This document shows positions 26,934 to 35,679 of a DNA stretch of 50,664 nucleotides, piece by piece. Both the position numbers and the translations under genes were made by a program. Source of the DNA: an uncultured Oscillospiraceae bacterium (GTDB lineage Bacteria > Bacillota > Clostridia > Oscillospirales > Oscillospiraceae); contig CANQFY010000004.1 of the NCBI GenBank assembly GCA_947600025.1, forward strand, positions 1 through 50,664, given 5' to 3'. Within the stretch, counting starts at the first letter, position 1. Each line of letters opens with the position of its first letter. The notes under the pieces are model-generated. The model saw only the letters and a list, made by a program, of their open reading frames with translations, ran no database searches and was not told where the DNA came from.

Positions 26934-28022
26934 ATGGAGAAACTGAAAGTTGGGATCATCGGCACCGGCCGCGCCACCAGCATCTCCAAGGGCCATCTTT
27001 GGGGCTACCAGCACAGTGAGGGCGTGGAACTGATCGGCGTCTTTGATCTGTCCAAAGCGGCGGCGGAAGAATGGTGCGACACCTTTGGCCTTGACCGATC
27101 TCTGTGCTACGATTCCTGGGAGCGCTTGGTGGAGGACGCGGACATCGTCAGCGTCTGCACACCGAATTTCACCCACGCGGACTATATCTGCGCCTGCTTG
27201 CAGCGCAATACCAACGTGCTGTGCGAAAAGCCCGTCAGCAGTACGGTGGAGGATATTCCCAGGATCCGCGAAGCAATGGCGAACACCACCGCTTTGAGCA
27301 TGGTAAACCTGAATTACCGGCAGATCCCAGGCCTCAGAATGTTGCGCGATCTGTTGTCCACCGGCGAACTGGGGCCGATCTATACCGTTCGCCACAATAT
27401 GGGTGGCAGCCGGCTGGCAAACGAGGCAATCGGTTTGGAGTGGCGCTTCGTGCGCAAAATCTCCGGCTCCGGCGCACTGGGCGACTTTGGCAGCCATGCG
27501 CTGGATATTCTCTGCTACGTCACCGGCTGCGGTGTGGATTCGCTGCGGGAACTGTCCGGGAAAAAGGCCACCTTTATCCGGCAGCGGGATTGTAAGGGCG
27601 AGATGCGCCCGGTGGAAAACGACGACTGCGCTATGCTCCTGGCCGAGCTGCCCGGCGGCGGACTGTATAACCTGACAGTCAGCCGGGTGGGCAGTATGGC
27701 GAGCGTTCTGGAGATCGTGACCGCCAAGGCCATGCTCCGCTTTGAGCTGGGCAAGCCGGATCGGATCGACATCCAGCGCCGCGCCGACGGTGAGGCCTAT
27801 GGCCCCTTGCAGACTGTGGTTGCCAAGGATGTATGCCCGGATTGGCATACCGCGACCTCTGCCGATGTACCGTATCTGGCCTGCGCGGAAAGCGCGGCCT
27901 GTTTTGTGAAGGTCGTCCGGGGAGATCGCCCGCTGGAGACGGGAATTGATTACGGCATCTCCATTCTGGAGGCTTTGGATCGCATTGACCGCATGACCGA
28001 ACCGGACGGAGGAGAGGCATGA
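26934..28022 (+). CDS. Gfo/Idh/MocA family oxidoreductase
   Basis: KVGIIGTGRATSISKGH, VLCEKPVSSTVEDI, SGALGDFGSHALDI. Confidence 0.93.
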   Translation: MEKLKVGIIGTGRATSISKGHLWGYQHSEGVELIGVFDLSKAAAEEWCDTFGLDRSLCYDSWERLVEDADIVSVCTPNFTHADYICACLQRNTNVLCEKPVSSTVEDIPRIREAMANTTALSMVNLNYRQIPGLRMLRDLLSTGELGPIYTVRHNMGGSRLANEAIGLEWRFVRKISGSGALGDFGSHALDILCYVTGCGVDSLRELSGKKATFIRQRDCKGEMRPVENDDCAMLLAELPGGGLYNLTVSRVGSMASVLEIVTAKAMLRFELGKPDRIDIQRRADGEAYGPLQTVVAKDVCPDWHTATSADVPYLACAESAACFVKVVRGDRPLETGIDYGISILEALDRIDRMTEPDGGEA

Positions 28023-28891
28023 TGAAGCTCGGCTTTATGACCAATGTTCTGGTCAAGTACGGAATGACGGATCTGGAACAGGTCGCCCGTTGGGCGAAAG
28101 AGAACGGCTTCGCCTGTATGGAGGTCGGCCCGACGTTTCCCCTGGAGCAGGGCCTGTTTGAGCGCGTGCTGTCCGCCTATGATATGGAGGTCTCCGCGCT
28201 GACCTACTGCCGTAACTTTTTAAGCTCCGACCGGGAAGAAGCGGAGCATCATTTGGAGGAGCTGAAAAAGCGGATCGTCTTTGCCGGCGCGCTGGGCATT
28301 GAAAAGATTGTCACCTCTACGGGTATTGACAAGCGGGTGCGGGAGAATATTTACGATTCCGCCGACTCAATCCGCAATACGCCGCCCCACAGTCTGGATC
28401 GGTTCACGGAGACCTTCCTGCCCATCGTGGAGCTGGCGGAAAAGCATGGGGTCAAGCTGGCCTTTGAAAACTGCCCGCTGATGGGAAACATCGCTATTTC
28501 ACCGGTGATGTGGCGGGAGATCTTCCGCCGGATCGACAGTGAACAGGTGGGTCTTGCCTATGATCCGTCCCATCTGGTATGGCAGATGATCGATCCGTAT
28601 GCCCATGTGCCGGAGTTTGCCGGGCACATTCTCCACGTCCACGCGAAGGATATGCATGTGGACTGGACGAGCCTGCGGGAAACCGGCTTCCTGACGGATT
28701 TCCGCTGGTGGTCGGCCCGGATTCCCGGCCACGGGGATGTGGATTGGCAGCGGCTTTTCGGGGTGCTGAAGGAGTGCGGCTTTGACGGCACCGTCAGCAT
28801 TGAGCATGAGGATCCCACCTATGAGGGCACCCTGGATAAGGTGCTGGAAGGTCTCCGCGAGGCCAAAGATTTCTTGAAATCACTGCTGTAA
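28019..28891 (+). CDS. Sugar phosphate isomerase/epimerase family TIM-barrel protein
   Basis: Xylose-isomerase-like metal site: LAFENCPL, LAYDPSHLVWQ, HVHAKDM, VSIEHEDPTYEG; ATGA overlap with upstream gene. Confidence 0.9.
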   Translation: MMKLGFMTNVLVKYGMTDLEQVARWAKENGFACMEVGPTFPLEQGLFERVLSAYDMEVSALTYCRNFLSSDREEAEHHLEELKKRIVFAGALGIEKIVTSTGIDKRVRENIYDSADSIRNTPPHSLDRFTETFLPIVELAEKHGVKLAFENCPLMGNIAISPVMWREIFRRIDSEQVGLAYDPSHLVWQMIDPYAHVPEFAGHILHVHAKDMHVDWTSLRETGFLTDFRWWSARIPGHGDVDWQRLFGVLKECGFDGTVSIEHEDPTYEGTLDKVLEGLREAKDFLKSLL

Positions 28892-28905
28892 GAAGGAGGA
28901 AGCAT

Positions 28906-29751
28906 ATGAAACTGGGAACCCATTGTGTGCTGTATGCCGCGGCTATCGCGGAGGACCTTGCGGGAACGCTGGACAAGGTTGCCGCCAGCGGCAGCCAGGG
29001 CATTGAGATCGGCGCGCGCTTTTTTGGAACCGACCGTGCCGCCGAGCTGAAAGAGCAATTGGAATGGCGACATATCGAGTTAGCCGGGCTGCATACGCTG
29101 CTGCAGATGCCGACCCTGTTTGACGGCCCGGAGACCGCACTGGAGGCCTACCGCAAGAGCGCCGAGTTTGCCCAAATCGTAGGGACAAAGAATCTGGTCT
29201 CCTCCGGCATGGTGGACTTTAACGCCCCGGATTTCGGCGATCCGCGTTTGAGCGACGCCGCGCAGCTCAAAACTCTTGCCCGGAACCTGGATCAGGTCTC
29301 CCGCGCTGTTTTCGAGGAGTACGGCGTGCGGATCAATTACCACAATCATATCTGGGAGTTCGCAAACAACGCGCTGGCGTTTGAAATCCTGTTGAACGAG
29401 ACCTCTGACCTGCACTTTGGCATGGACACCGGCTGGGTGACCGTTGCAGGTTTCGATCCTGCAGCGTATATTCGGCAGTACGGCTCCCGGATCGCCTATC
29501 TCCACCTGCGGGATTACAGCAAAGCCCAGGTCGCCGTTTGCCGTTCCTTCCGGGAGCTGCAGCAGTCCGCATTCGTCAATGTGGGCGAGGGCAATATGGA
29601 TCTGTACTCTCTGCTGAAAGCGGCGGAGGAAACCAACGGCGACAACGGGTGGGGGATCATTGAATATGAGTTCGGTGAAAAGGATCCGCGCCGATATGTG
29701 CAGGCTGTTGCCTACTTCCGGGGCATGTGTGACGCGTTGCGCCAGAGATAA
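28906..29751 (+). CDS. Sugar phosphate isomerase/epimerase family TIM-barrel protein (IolE-like)
   Basis: INYHNHIWEF, HFGMDTGWVTVAG, YLHLRDY, IIEYEFGEKDP. Confidence 0.88.
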   Translation: MKLGTHCVLYAAAIAEDLAGTLDKVAASGSQGIEIGARFFGTDRAAELKEQLEWRHIELAGLHTLLQMPTLFDGPETALEAYRKSAEFAQIVGTKNLVSSGMVDFNAPDFGDPRLSDAAQLKTLARNLDQVSRAVFEEYGVRINYHNHIWEFANNALAFEILLNETSDLHFGMDTGWVTVAGFDPAAYIRQYGSRIAYLHLRDYSKAQVAVCRSFRELQQSAFVNVGEGNMDLYSLLKAAEETNGDNGWGIIEYEFGEKDPRRYVQAVAYFRGMCDALRQR

Positions 29752-29754
29752 GAG

Positions 29755-30720
29755 ATGGAATATCTTGGATTGGCGCATCCCGCGTTTTATTGCAAGCATT
29801 ACGAGGAAACGCTGCGCTTTTACACCCAGCGTCTGCATCTGCGGGTGCAGTTTGATCTTCCTCTGAAAATGGGCGGAGAGCAGATTACGGTGACGAATAT
29901 TCAGATCGCGAAGGGACAGCTTTTGGAGCTGTTTCCCATGCCGTATCCGTCGGAAAATTTACCCAGCGAACGCGCGTACCACCATTTTTGCCTGCGGGTT
30001 TGGGATTTGTCGGGGATCTGTCAGGAGCTGCTGGACGCAGGATATCCCCTGCGCCATGCCCCCGCGGACGGCTCCGCCCCGCTGCATAGCGTCGAGGAGC
30101 TTACCGCGCCGGGGCTCAAGGTGCCCAATTGCGTCTACCTCTCCGACCCGGAAGGCAACGATGTGGAATTGCAGCAGCAGGGTAAGCGTATGCCCCGGGA
30201 GGCGCGGGAGCCTGATGAGCCGCGGTTCCTGTCGCATATCGGTCTGAAGCTGAATCATTTTGAGGAAACGCTGTCCTTTTATGAGTGTATCCTCGGTTTC
30301 CGGCGGCTGTTTACATTCCCTTATTCCAAGCGGCTTTTGGAGCTTCTTCACCCGACGGGCTTCACGGAGGGAATGCCTCGCGGCACCTTTCTGGAGATCG
30401 CGGAGGGACAGTACCTCGAATTTTTCAATGAGCCCTTCCTGCCGCGGCAGGTGCCGGAATACAGCTATATGCACCTGTGTGTGCTTGTTTCCGACATTGA
30501 ACAGGCGGCGCGGGAGCTGGAGGAGAAGGGCGTCCGTCTATATCGTGGCCCCAAATATCTTAATCAGCCTCAGGCAAAGCCCTACCGGCCTATCCCCGGG
30601 CCGGCCCATTCCCTAAGCTTTTATATCCAGGATCCCGAAGGCAACGAGATCGAGTTTATGCAGTATACGAAGAAGTCCCTGCAATTAAGCACCTATGAAA
30701 TCGCTTACGCATCATCATAG
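29755..30720 (+). CDS. Two-domain VOC (glyoxalase/dioxygenase superfamily) protein
   Basis: Two paired beta-alpha-beta-beta-beta modules: LAHPAFYCKHYEETLRFYTQRL...LLELF...HHFCL and HIGLKLNHFEETLSFYECILGF...LEFFNE...DPEGNEIEFMQYT. Confidence 0.85.
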   Translation: MEYLGLAHPAFYCKHYEETLRFYTQRLHLRVQFDLPLKMGGEQITVTNIQIAKGQLLELFPMPYPSENLPSERAYHHFCLRVWDLSGICQELLDAGYPLRHAPADGSAPLHSVEELTAPGLKVPNCVYLSDPEGNDVELQQQGKRMPREAREPDEPRFLSHIGLKLNHFEETLSFYECILGFRRLFTFPYSKRLLELLHPTGFTEGMPRGTFLEIAEGQYLEFFNEPFLPRQVPEYSYMHLCVLVSDIEQAARELEEKGVRLYRGPKYLNQPQAKPYRPIPGPAHSLSFYIQDPEGNEIEFMQYTKKSLQLSTYEIAYASS

Positions 30721-30858
30721 CGCTTTTGAATATGGACCCGCGCCGCGGCAAGCAGTAATCGACTTCTGGGTATGTATGGGTCTACATGCTGGCGAAACAA
30801 GGACGAATAGGAGCCAAGACTAGCAGCTACATGGTCAGCAGCTGCCCTCCTAATAAAA

Positions 30859-30902
30859 CGACAATACCCCCTGAGATTTTTAAGCCGCAGGGGGTATTGT
30901 CG
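30859..30902 (+). terminator. Stem-loop, candidate terminator of the 13-gene operon
   Basis: CGACAATACCCCCTG ... CAGGGGGTATTGTCG 15-bp perfect stem with 14-nt loop, about 140 nt after the last CDS. Confidence 0.6.
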
Positions 30903-30955
30903 CTTCAAACGCAAATTCATTTCACACAATGCGCAGGGCTCTTATTTGCGTCCCC

Positions 30956-31226
30956 TGGTGACCCGCCGGGGATTCACTTGCGGCGGGTCCGCCGGGTCCA
31001 GCCCCGGCGGCCGGCAGCCCACCGGGCTGCCGGATTGAATCGTTCGAATCCCCGGCTACCAAGAACAGCACGCCGCCCGGTGGGCGGCGCATTTCCCACC
31101 CGCCGGGGATTCACTCGCTGAGGGTCCGCCGGGTCCAGCCCCGGCGGCCGGCAGCCCACCGGGCTGCCGGATTGAATTATTCGAATCCCCGGCTACCAAG
31201 AACAGCACGCCGCCCGGTGGGCGGCG
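30956..31226. repeat. 137-bp tandem repeat (two copies) containing tRNA-like 3'-end fragments and hairpins, abutting tRNA-Lys
   Basis: acccgccggggattcac...gcggcg at 30961 and again at 31098; offset 137 holds at both ends of the unit; few mismatches. Confidence 0.8.
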
Positions 31227-31237
31227 TGCTGTTCTTG
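31198..31237 (-). terminator. Stem-loop directly after tRNA-Lys
   Basis: AAGAACAGCACGCCGCCC-GGTG-GGCGGCGTGCTGTTCTT. Confidence 0.65.
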
Positions 31238-31311
31238 GTGACCCGCCGGGGATTCGAACCCCGGACCCATTGCTTAAAAGGCAATTGCTCTGCCAACTGA
31301 GCTAGCGGATC
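31236..31311 (-). tRNA. tRNA-Lys (anticodon TTT), CCA encoded
   Basis: GATCCGCTAGCTCAGTTGGCAGAGCAATTGCCTTTTAAGCAATGGGTCCGGGGTTCGAATCCCCGGCGGGTCACCA folds as cloverleaf; anticodon loop CTTTTAA. Confidence 0.97.
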
Positions 31312-31312
31312 G

Positions 31313-31387
31313 TGGCTGGGATGGCCGGATTTGAACCGACGGATGCCAGAGTCAAAGTCTGGTGCCTTACCGCTTGGCGACATCCCA
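31313..31387 (-). tRNA. tRNA-Gln (anticodon TTG), CCA encoded
   Basis: TGGGATGTCGCCAAGCGGTAAGGCACCAGACTTTGACTCTGGCATCCGTCGGTTCAAATCCGGCCATCCCAGCCA; anticodon loop CTTTGAC. Confidence 0.97.
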
Positions 31388-31417
31388 ATGTGGAATCCGG
31401 CATCGGACACGGGACTT

Positions 31418-31446
31418 ATTATAGCATGGCAGGGTTCATTTTGCAA
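31418..31446 (-). promoter_or_regulatory. Promoter of the tRNA-Gln/tRNA-Lys unit
   Basis: Reverse strand TTGCAA, 17 nt, TGC-TATAAT. Confidence 0.75.
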
Positions 31447-31552
31447 CCTCTTTTTCGGTTTTTTTGAAGGCGAATTTGGGGTTTTCCCCCATCCGGGCAA
31501 CCTTCTGCCGGGAAAAAGCGGCCGGCCAAGGGGAGGTTCCCGTCCCCAAAGG

Positions 31553-31582
31553 GTCACCCCGCCGGGGCTCCGGCGGGGTGAC
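31553..31582 (-). terminator. Terminator-like stem-loop after PBP2 gene
   Basis: GTCACCCCGCCGG-GGCT-CCGGCGGGGTGAC. Confidence 0.7.
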
Positions 31583-31587
31583 GCGTT

Positions 31588-33669
31588 TTAGCCCGGCATA
31601 TTTTCGGAGGTCACGATCTCTCCCTCCACGCCGCCGGCAAAGTAGGTGTCCAAAATCGCCCGGGCCACGCTGGCCACGGCGTTGCCGTGACCGGCCTTCT
31701 CACCGTAGACCGCGATGGCGATGGTGGGGTTGTCGATCGGCGCGTAGCAGATAAAGGCCGCGTGATCCGAGCCGACACCCAGGCCGTTCTCGGCGGTGCC
31801 GGTTTTGCCCGCTACCCGGATCCGTTCATTGAAGCCGTCAAAGGCGTCTCGCGCCGTGCCGTTGGGCTGCTGGGTCACCTGGTACATTCCCTGGGTATAG
31901 GCCTGATACGCCTCGTCAGATATTTCAAAGGTACTCAGCAGCGTGGGCCGGCTCTCCATGATCATCTCCCGGTAGTCCGGGGACACCACCCGGCTCAGGA
32001 AGGTTGCCTTGTACCGCTGGCCCCGATTGGCCAGAACGGTGGCGTAGACGCACATCTGCAGGGGGGTAAATTTGTTTTCCGACTGACCGATGGCCGCCAT
32101 GATGGCGTCGGCCTGATACCAGCCGGCGTCGTCCGGATTGCTGCCGTGCAGCAGCCGTTTCGTCTCGGGATTGGCCCGGTAGCCGATCTCCTCGTACAGC
32201 TCCACGCCGGTCGCCTCCCCCAGACCCATGGCCTTGGCGGTGGCGTCGATAATGCCCCAGTCGCTGATATGGTCGCCGATCCAATAGTAGAAGTAGTTAC
32301 AGGAGACCTCCAGGGCGTGAACCACGTTCACGTTCTCATGGACCGTCCCGTAGGAAGAATACTGCAAACAGTCGGCATAGAAGCCCGAGTCGATGTACCG
32401 GTCGTAGCGGCCCCGGTCCTCGATCACCGTGTTGGGCGTGATCAAGCCGCTGTCGATGGCGGCGATGGACACACAGGGCTTAAAGGTAGAGCCCGGGGGA
32501 TAGGTGGCCATCAGCGCCCGGTTGAACAGGGGATCAAAGGGGGCCTGGAGCGTCTCATTATATTTTTCAAAGAAGGTACTCAAGTCGTAGGTAGGATAGC
32601 TGGCGCAGACCAGGATCTGCCCGTTGCGGGGATCGATGGCCACCACCCCGCCGCCCTCGGCGTCCTTGCCGTCGGTGGTGTTCTCGTCGGTCCGGAGGTT
32701 CTCCAGAACCGCCGCTAAGCGCTCCTCCGCCACCATCTGAAGGCTCAGATCAATGGAGATCTCCACATTGTTTCCAGCCTGGGGCACCGGGTCGTAATAG
32801 GTATTGATGACGGTACCGTCGGAGGTCACCTCGTCCCAGCGGATGCCGTCGGTGCCGTGGAGCTGTTCCTCGAAGGCCTTTTCCAGTCCATCCTTGCCCA
32901 CGTCGGCGTCCATGGGGTAGCCCAGCTCCTGGTAGTACGCCCACTCTTCATCGTTCATGGCGCCCACATAGCCCAAAATATGGGCCGCGCAGTCGGTATG
33001 ATACTCCCGCACCGTGGCGGCCTCCACGTTCAGGCCGGGGATGTTCATCTCCAGCACCTCCGAAAGGGTGTCGTTGTCCACGTCGGAGACGAACAGGTAG
33101 TTGGCGATGGGCACCAGCACCCGCAGACGCAGCTCGTAGCGCAGCCCGATCACCGCCCGGGCCTCCTCGTCGGTCCACTCGTCGGGCAGGTCGTAGACGG
33201 CCCGGAGCTTCTGGATCAGCAGGGGGGCGGTGATATCCGAATCGTAGCCCAGGTCATGGAGGTACGCCTGGAAATAGCCCCGCCAGGTGGTATTTTGCTG
33301 GTCCAAGGTGTACTCAAAGGGCCGGGTCTTGGTCACGGGGAAGTTCTCCGCATAGTCGATGCCCCGCTCCTGGCACAGCTTTACCATCTGGTACAGGTAT
33401 TGATTGGGATTGTCCGAGTCGATGAACACAAAGTAATTGATCACCAGGTCATAGCTGGCCCGGTTGCCCACCAGCACATTGCCGTTCCGGTCCAGAATCT
33501 CCCCCCGGGCGGCCTTCACACGGGTCTCGGTAATGAAGGTATCGGCGTTATTGGTGTCTCCCTTGGTCTCGATAAACTGAATATCAAACAGCCGGGCCAT
33601 GAAGAGTACCAGCACCAAACTGAACAGGGTGATCAGCACGTTCACCCGCACACGGGTCATTCTTTCCAT
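31588..33669 (-). CDS. mrdA: Penicillin-binding protein 2 (elongasome transpeptidase)
   Basis: PPGSTFKP (SxxK), VSCNYF (SxN), VAGKTGTAENG (KTG); start ATG 33669. Confidence 0.93.
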   Translation of the reverse strand: MERMTRVRVNVLITLFSLVLVLFMARLFDIQFIETKGDTNNADTFITETRVKAARGEILDRNGNVLVGNRASYDLVINYFVFIDSDNPNQYLYQMVKLCQERGIDYAENFPVTKTRPFEYTLDQQNTTWRGYFQAYLHDLGYDSDITAPLLIQKLRAVYDLPDEWTDEEARAVIGLRYELRLRVLVPIANYLFVSDVDNDTLSEVLEMNIPGLNVEAATVREYHTDCAAHILGYVGAMNDEEWAYYQELGYPMDADVGKDGLEKAFEEQLHGTDGIRWDEVTSDGTVINTYYDPVPQAGNNVEISIDLSLQMVAEERLAAVLENLRTDENTTDGKDAEGGGVVAIDPRNGQILVCASYPTYDLSTFFEKYNETLQAPFDPLFNRALMATYPPGSTFKPCVSIAAIDSGLITPNTVIEDRGRYDRYIDSGFYADCLQYSSYGTVHENVNVVHALEVSCNYFYYWIGDHISDWGIIDATAKAMGLGEATGVELYEEIGYRANPETKRLLHGSNPDDAGWYQADAIMAAIGQSENKFTPLQMCVYATVLANRGQRYKATFLSRVVSPDYREMIMESRPTLLSTFEISDEAYQAYTQGMYQVTQQPNGTARDAFDGFNERIRVAGKTGTAENGLGVGSDHAAFICYAPIDNPTIAIAVYGEKAGHGNAVASVARAILDTYFAGGVEGEIVTSENMPG

Positions 33670-34241
33670 GTTTCTCCTCCAATTCGGCTGATGGCCTTGG
33701 CGGCGGGGTACACCGCCGGAGCAGCCAGGCAGGTGAGCAGCCAGGTGACCAGAAAGCCCCCGATCCGGGGCCAAATGGTCCGTCCACTGTAAAGGCCCAC
33801 GGCAAACACCAGAATCTCATAGGCCAGCAGGGAGGGCACCACGCAGACCAAGGTGGCGCTGAAGCCCTTCCGCAGAAAGGCCTGGCGAAACACCGTAGCG
33901 CCTACCCCCAGGAATGTCAGCAGCACGATCACATGATACCCCGGGGCGGAGCCGGAAAACTGATACACGCAGGACGCCGCCAGGGTGAAGACGCAGCCCC
34001 CCTCGGAACATTCCAGCACACACACCGTCAGAATCACGCAGGGCACCAGGTCGGTGGCGGCGCCGAAAAGCCGCAGGCGGCTAAAGATCACATCCTGAAG
34101 CAGGGCCGCAAAAAGCACCAGCAGGCCGTAAAGCACCCATTTCAGCAGGGCCAGCCGCTGCAGCTTGGTCAGATACAGCCGGCTGAGCAGCCCGGGGCCG
34201 GTCTTATCCGGCCGAAATTCGTACTTTCTCCGTCGCGCCAT
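33657..34241 (-). CDS. mreD: Rod shape-determining protein MreD
   Basis: Small polytopic membrane protein between PBP2 and MreC genes. Confidence 0.85.
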   Translation of the reverse strand: MARRRKYEFRPDKTGPGLLSRLYLTKLQRLALLKWVLYGLLVLFAALLQDVIFSRLRLFGAATDLVPCVILTVCVLECSEGGCVFTLAASCVYQFSGSAPGYHVIVLLTFLGVGATVFRQAFLRKGFSATLVCVVPSLLAYEILVFAVGLYSGRTIWPRIGGFLVTWLLTCLAAPAVYPAAKAISRIGGETWKE

Positions 34242-34244
34242 GGC

Positions 34245-35078
34245 TCACTCCGCCGTTTCAAAGCTGGTGAGAATGAACACCTGCTCCAGCTGCCCGAAAA
34301 CCACCGCCGGGGTCAAGATCGCGTATTTTGCCACGCCGGTGTCTGAAAAGCCCGCGTCCACCACATAGCCCAGGATCAGATTTTTGGGATACATGGAGGA
34401 GCCGGAGGTGACCACCTGATCCTGGTTGCGGATCACGGCGGAGGTGGGCAGATAGTCCATCCGCATCATGTCGGCGTAGCCGCCGGTGTAGTCCCCCCGG
34501 ACCATGCCGTTGTAGCCGGAAGAGGCGATGGTGGCGGAGATCTCCAGGGTGGAGTCCAGCACCGTGCGCACCCGGGAATAGTTGGGCCCCACCTCCTCGA
34601 TGATGCCCACCACCTCGGAGTTGGCGGTGATGACGCACATTCCCTCTTCCACGCCGGAGGAGGCGCCTCGGTTCAGGGTAAAGCCCCCGGCCCAGTCCAC
34701 CGAATCCCGGCTGATGATATAGCAGTCCAGCAAGGTATAGTCCTCGTGGAGGCTCTGCATATCCAGCAGGGCTCGGAGTCGGTCGTTTTCCCGGGAGACG
34801 GTGTCCGCGTTCCGGGCGTCCTCCCGCATCTGGGCGATCTGCTGGCGCAGGGCGGCGTTCTCCGCCTCCAGGGCCTCGTAGCGGAACATATAGCTGTAAA
34901 ATTTCTCCGCCTGACGCACCAGGCTGTCCGCGCCCGCCCGAATGGGGGACAGGACGCTCTGCACCAGGATGCCGGGATAGTCCCGCCCCGTCAGGTTGGA
35001 CGCCACCCCAAGTACCACCGCCAGGATCACCGCCAAAGCCAGGATCAGCCGGATCCGTCCGGTGAAAAAGTGTCTCAT
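34245..35078 (-). CDS. mreC: Rod shape-determining protein MreC
   Basis: N-term TM plus coiled coil (LEAENAALRQQIAQMREDARNADTVSRENDRLRALLDM), GASSGVEEGMCVITANSEVVGIIEEVGPNYSRVRTVLD. Confidence 0.92.
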   Translation of the reverse strand: MRHFFTGRIRLILALAVILAVVLGVASNLTGRDYPGILVQSVLSPIRAGADSLVRQAEKFYSYMFRYEALEAENAALRQQIAQMREDARNADTVSRENDRLRALLDMQSLHEDYTLLDCYIISRDSVDWAGGFTLNRGASSGVEEGMCVITANSEVVGIIEEVGPNYSRVRTVLDSTLEISATIASSGYNGMVRGDYTGGYADMMRMDYLPTSAVIRNQDQVVTSGSSMYPKNLILGYVVDAGFSDTGVAKYAILTPAVVFGQLEQVFILTSFETAE

Positions 35079-35653
35079 GCTCGGTCCTCCCAAAGCTCCG
35101 GGGCCAGCCTGCGGAGCATCCCGTAGACCCGGCACACCGGAAGTCCCATCACGTTATAGAAATCCCCGGCGATACCGGTGACGAACACCGCCCCGCCGCC
35201 CTGGATGCCGTAGGCCCCCGCCTTGTCCATGGGCTCGCCGGTGGCGAGATAATCCTCGATCTCCCAGTCCTCCAGCTCCCGGAACTGGACGGCGGTGATC
35301 TCCGTGCCGGTTTCGGTCCCCCGGTCTGAGGTCACGGTAACGCCGGTCATCACCAGATGCTCCCCGCCGGACAGGGCCCGGAGCATTTCCCGGGCCTCAT
35401 TCCGGCTTTGGGGCTTTCCCAGCACCTTCCGGTCCAGTACTACCACCGTGTCCGCCGCCAGGATCACTTCTCCCGGGGCCCGGAGGGCGGCGGCGGCCTT
35501 CCTGGCGCTAAGCTTCGCCACTGCCGCCTCCGGCGGCAGGGAAAAGTCCATTATTTCGTCGATATCCGCCGGGCGAACGCTGAAGTCCATCCCCAGCAGG
35601 TGCAATAGCTGCCGCCGCCGGGGTGAGGCGGAGGCCAAAATCAGTTGTGTCAT
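35075..35653 (-). CDS. maf: Maf family nucleoside triphosphate pyrophosphatase
   Basis: LILASASPRRRQLLHLLGMDF, AADTVVVLDRKVLGKP, PMDKAGAYGIQGGGAVFV. Confidence 0.95.
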   Translation of the reverse strand: MTQLILASASPRRRQLLHLLGMDFSVRPADIDEIMDFSLPPEAAVAKLSARKAAAALRAPGEVILAADTVVVLDRKVLGKPQSRNEAREMLRALSGGEHLVMTGVTVTSDRGTETGTEITAVQFRELEDWEIEDYLATGEPMDKAGAYGIQGGGAVFVTGIAGDFYNVMGLPVCRVYGMLRRLAPELWEDRA

Positions 35654-35679
35654 ATCGCTTCCCCCTTCCGGGTGGGGCT

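Noticed and set aside
30956-31250. CRISPR-like array
   Set aside because: Only two long (137-bp) near-identical units without repeat/spacer alternation; contains tRNA-like sequence instead.
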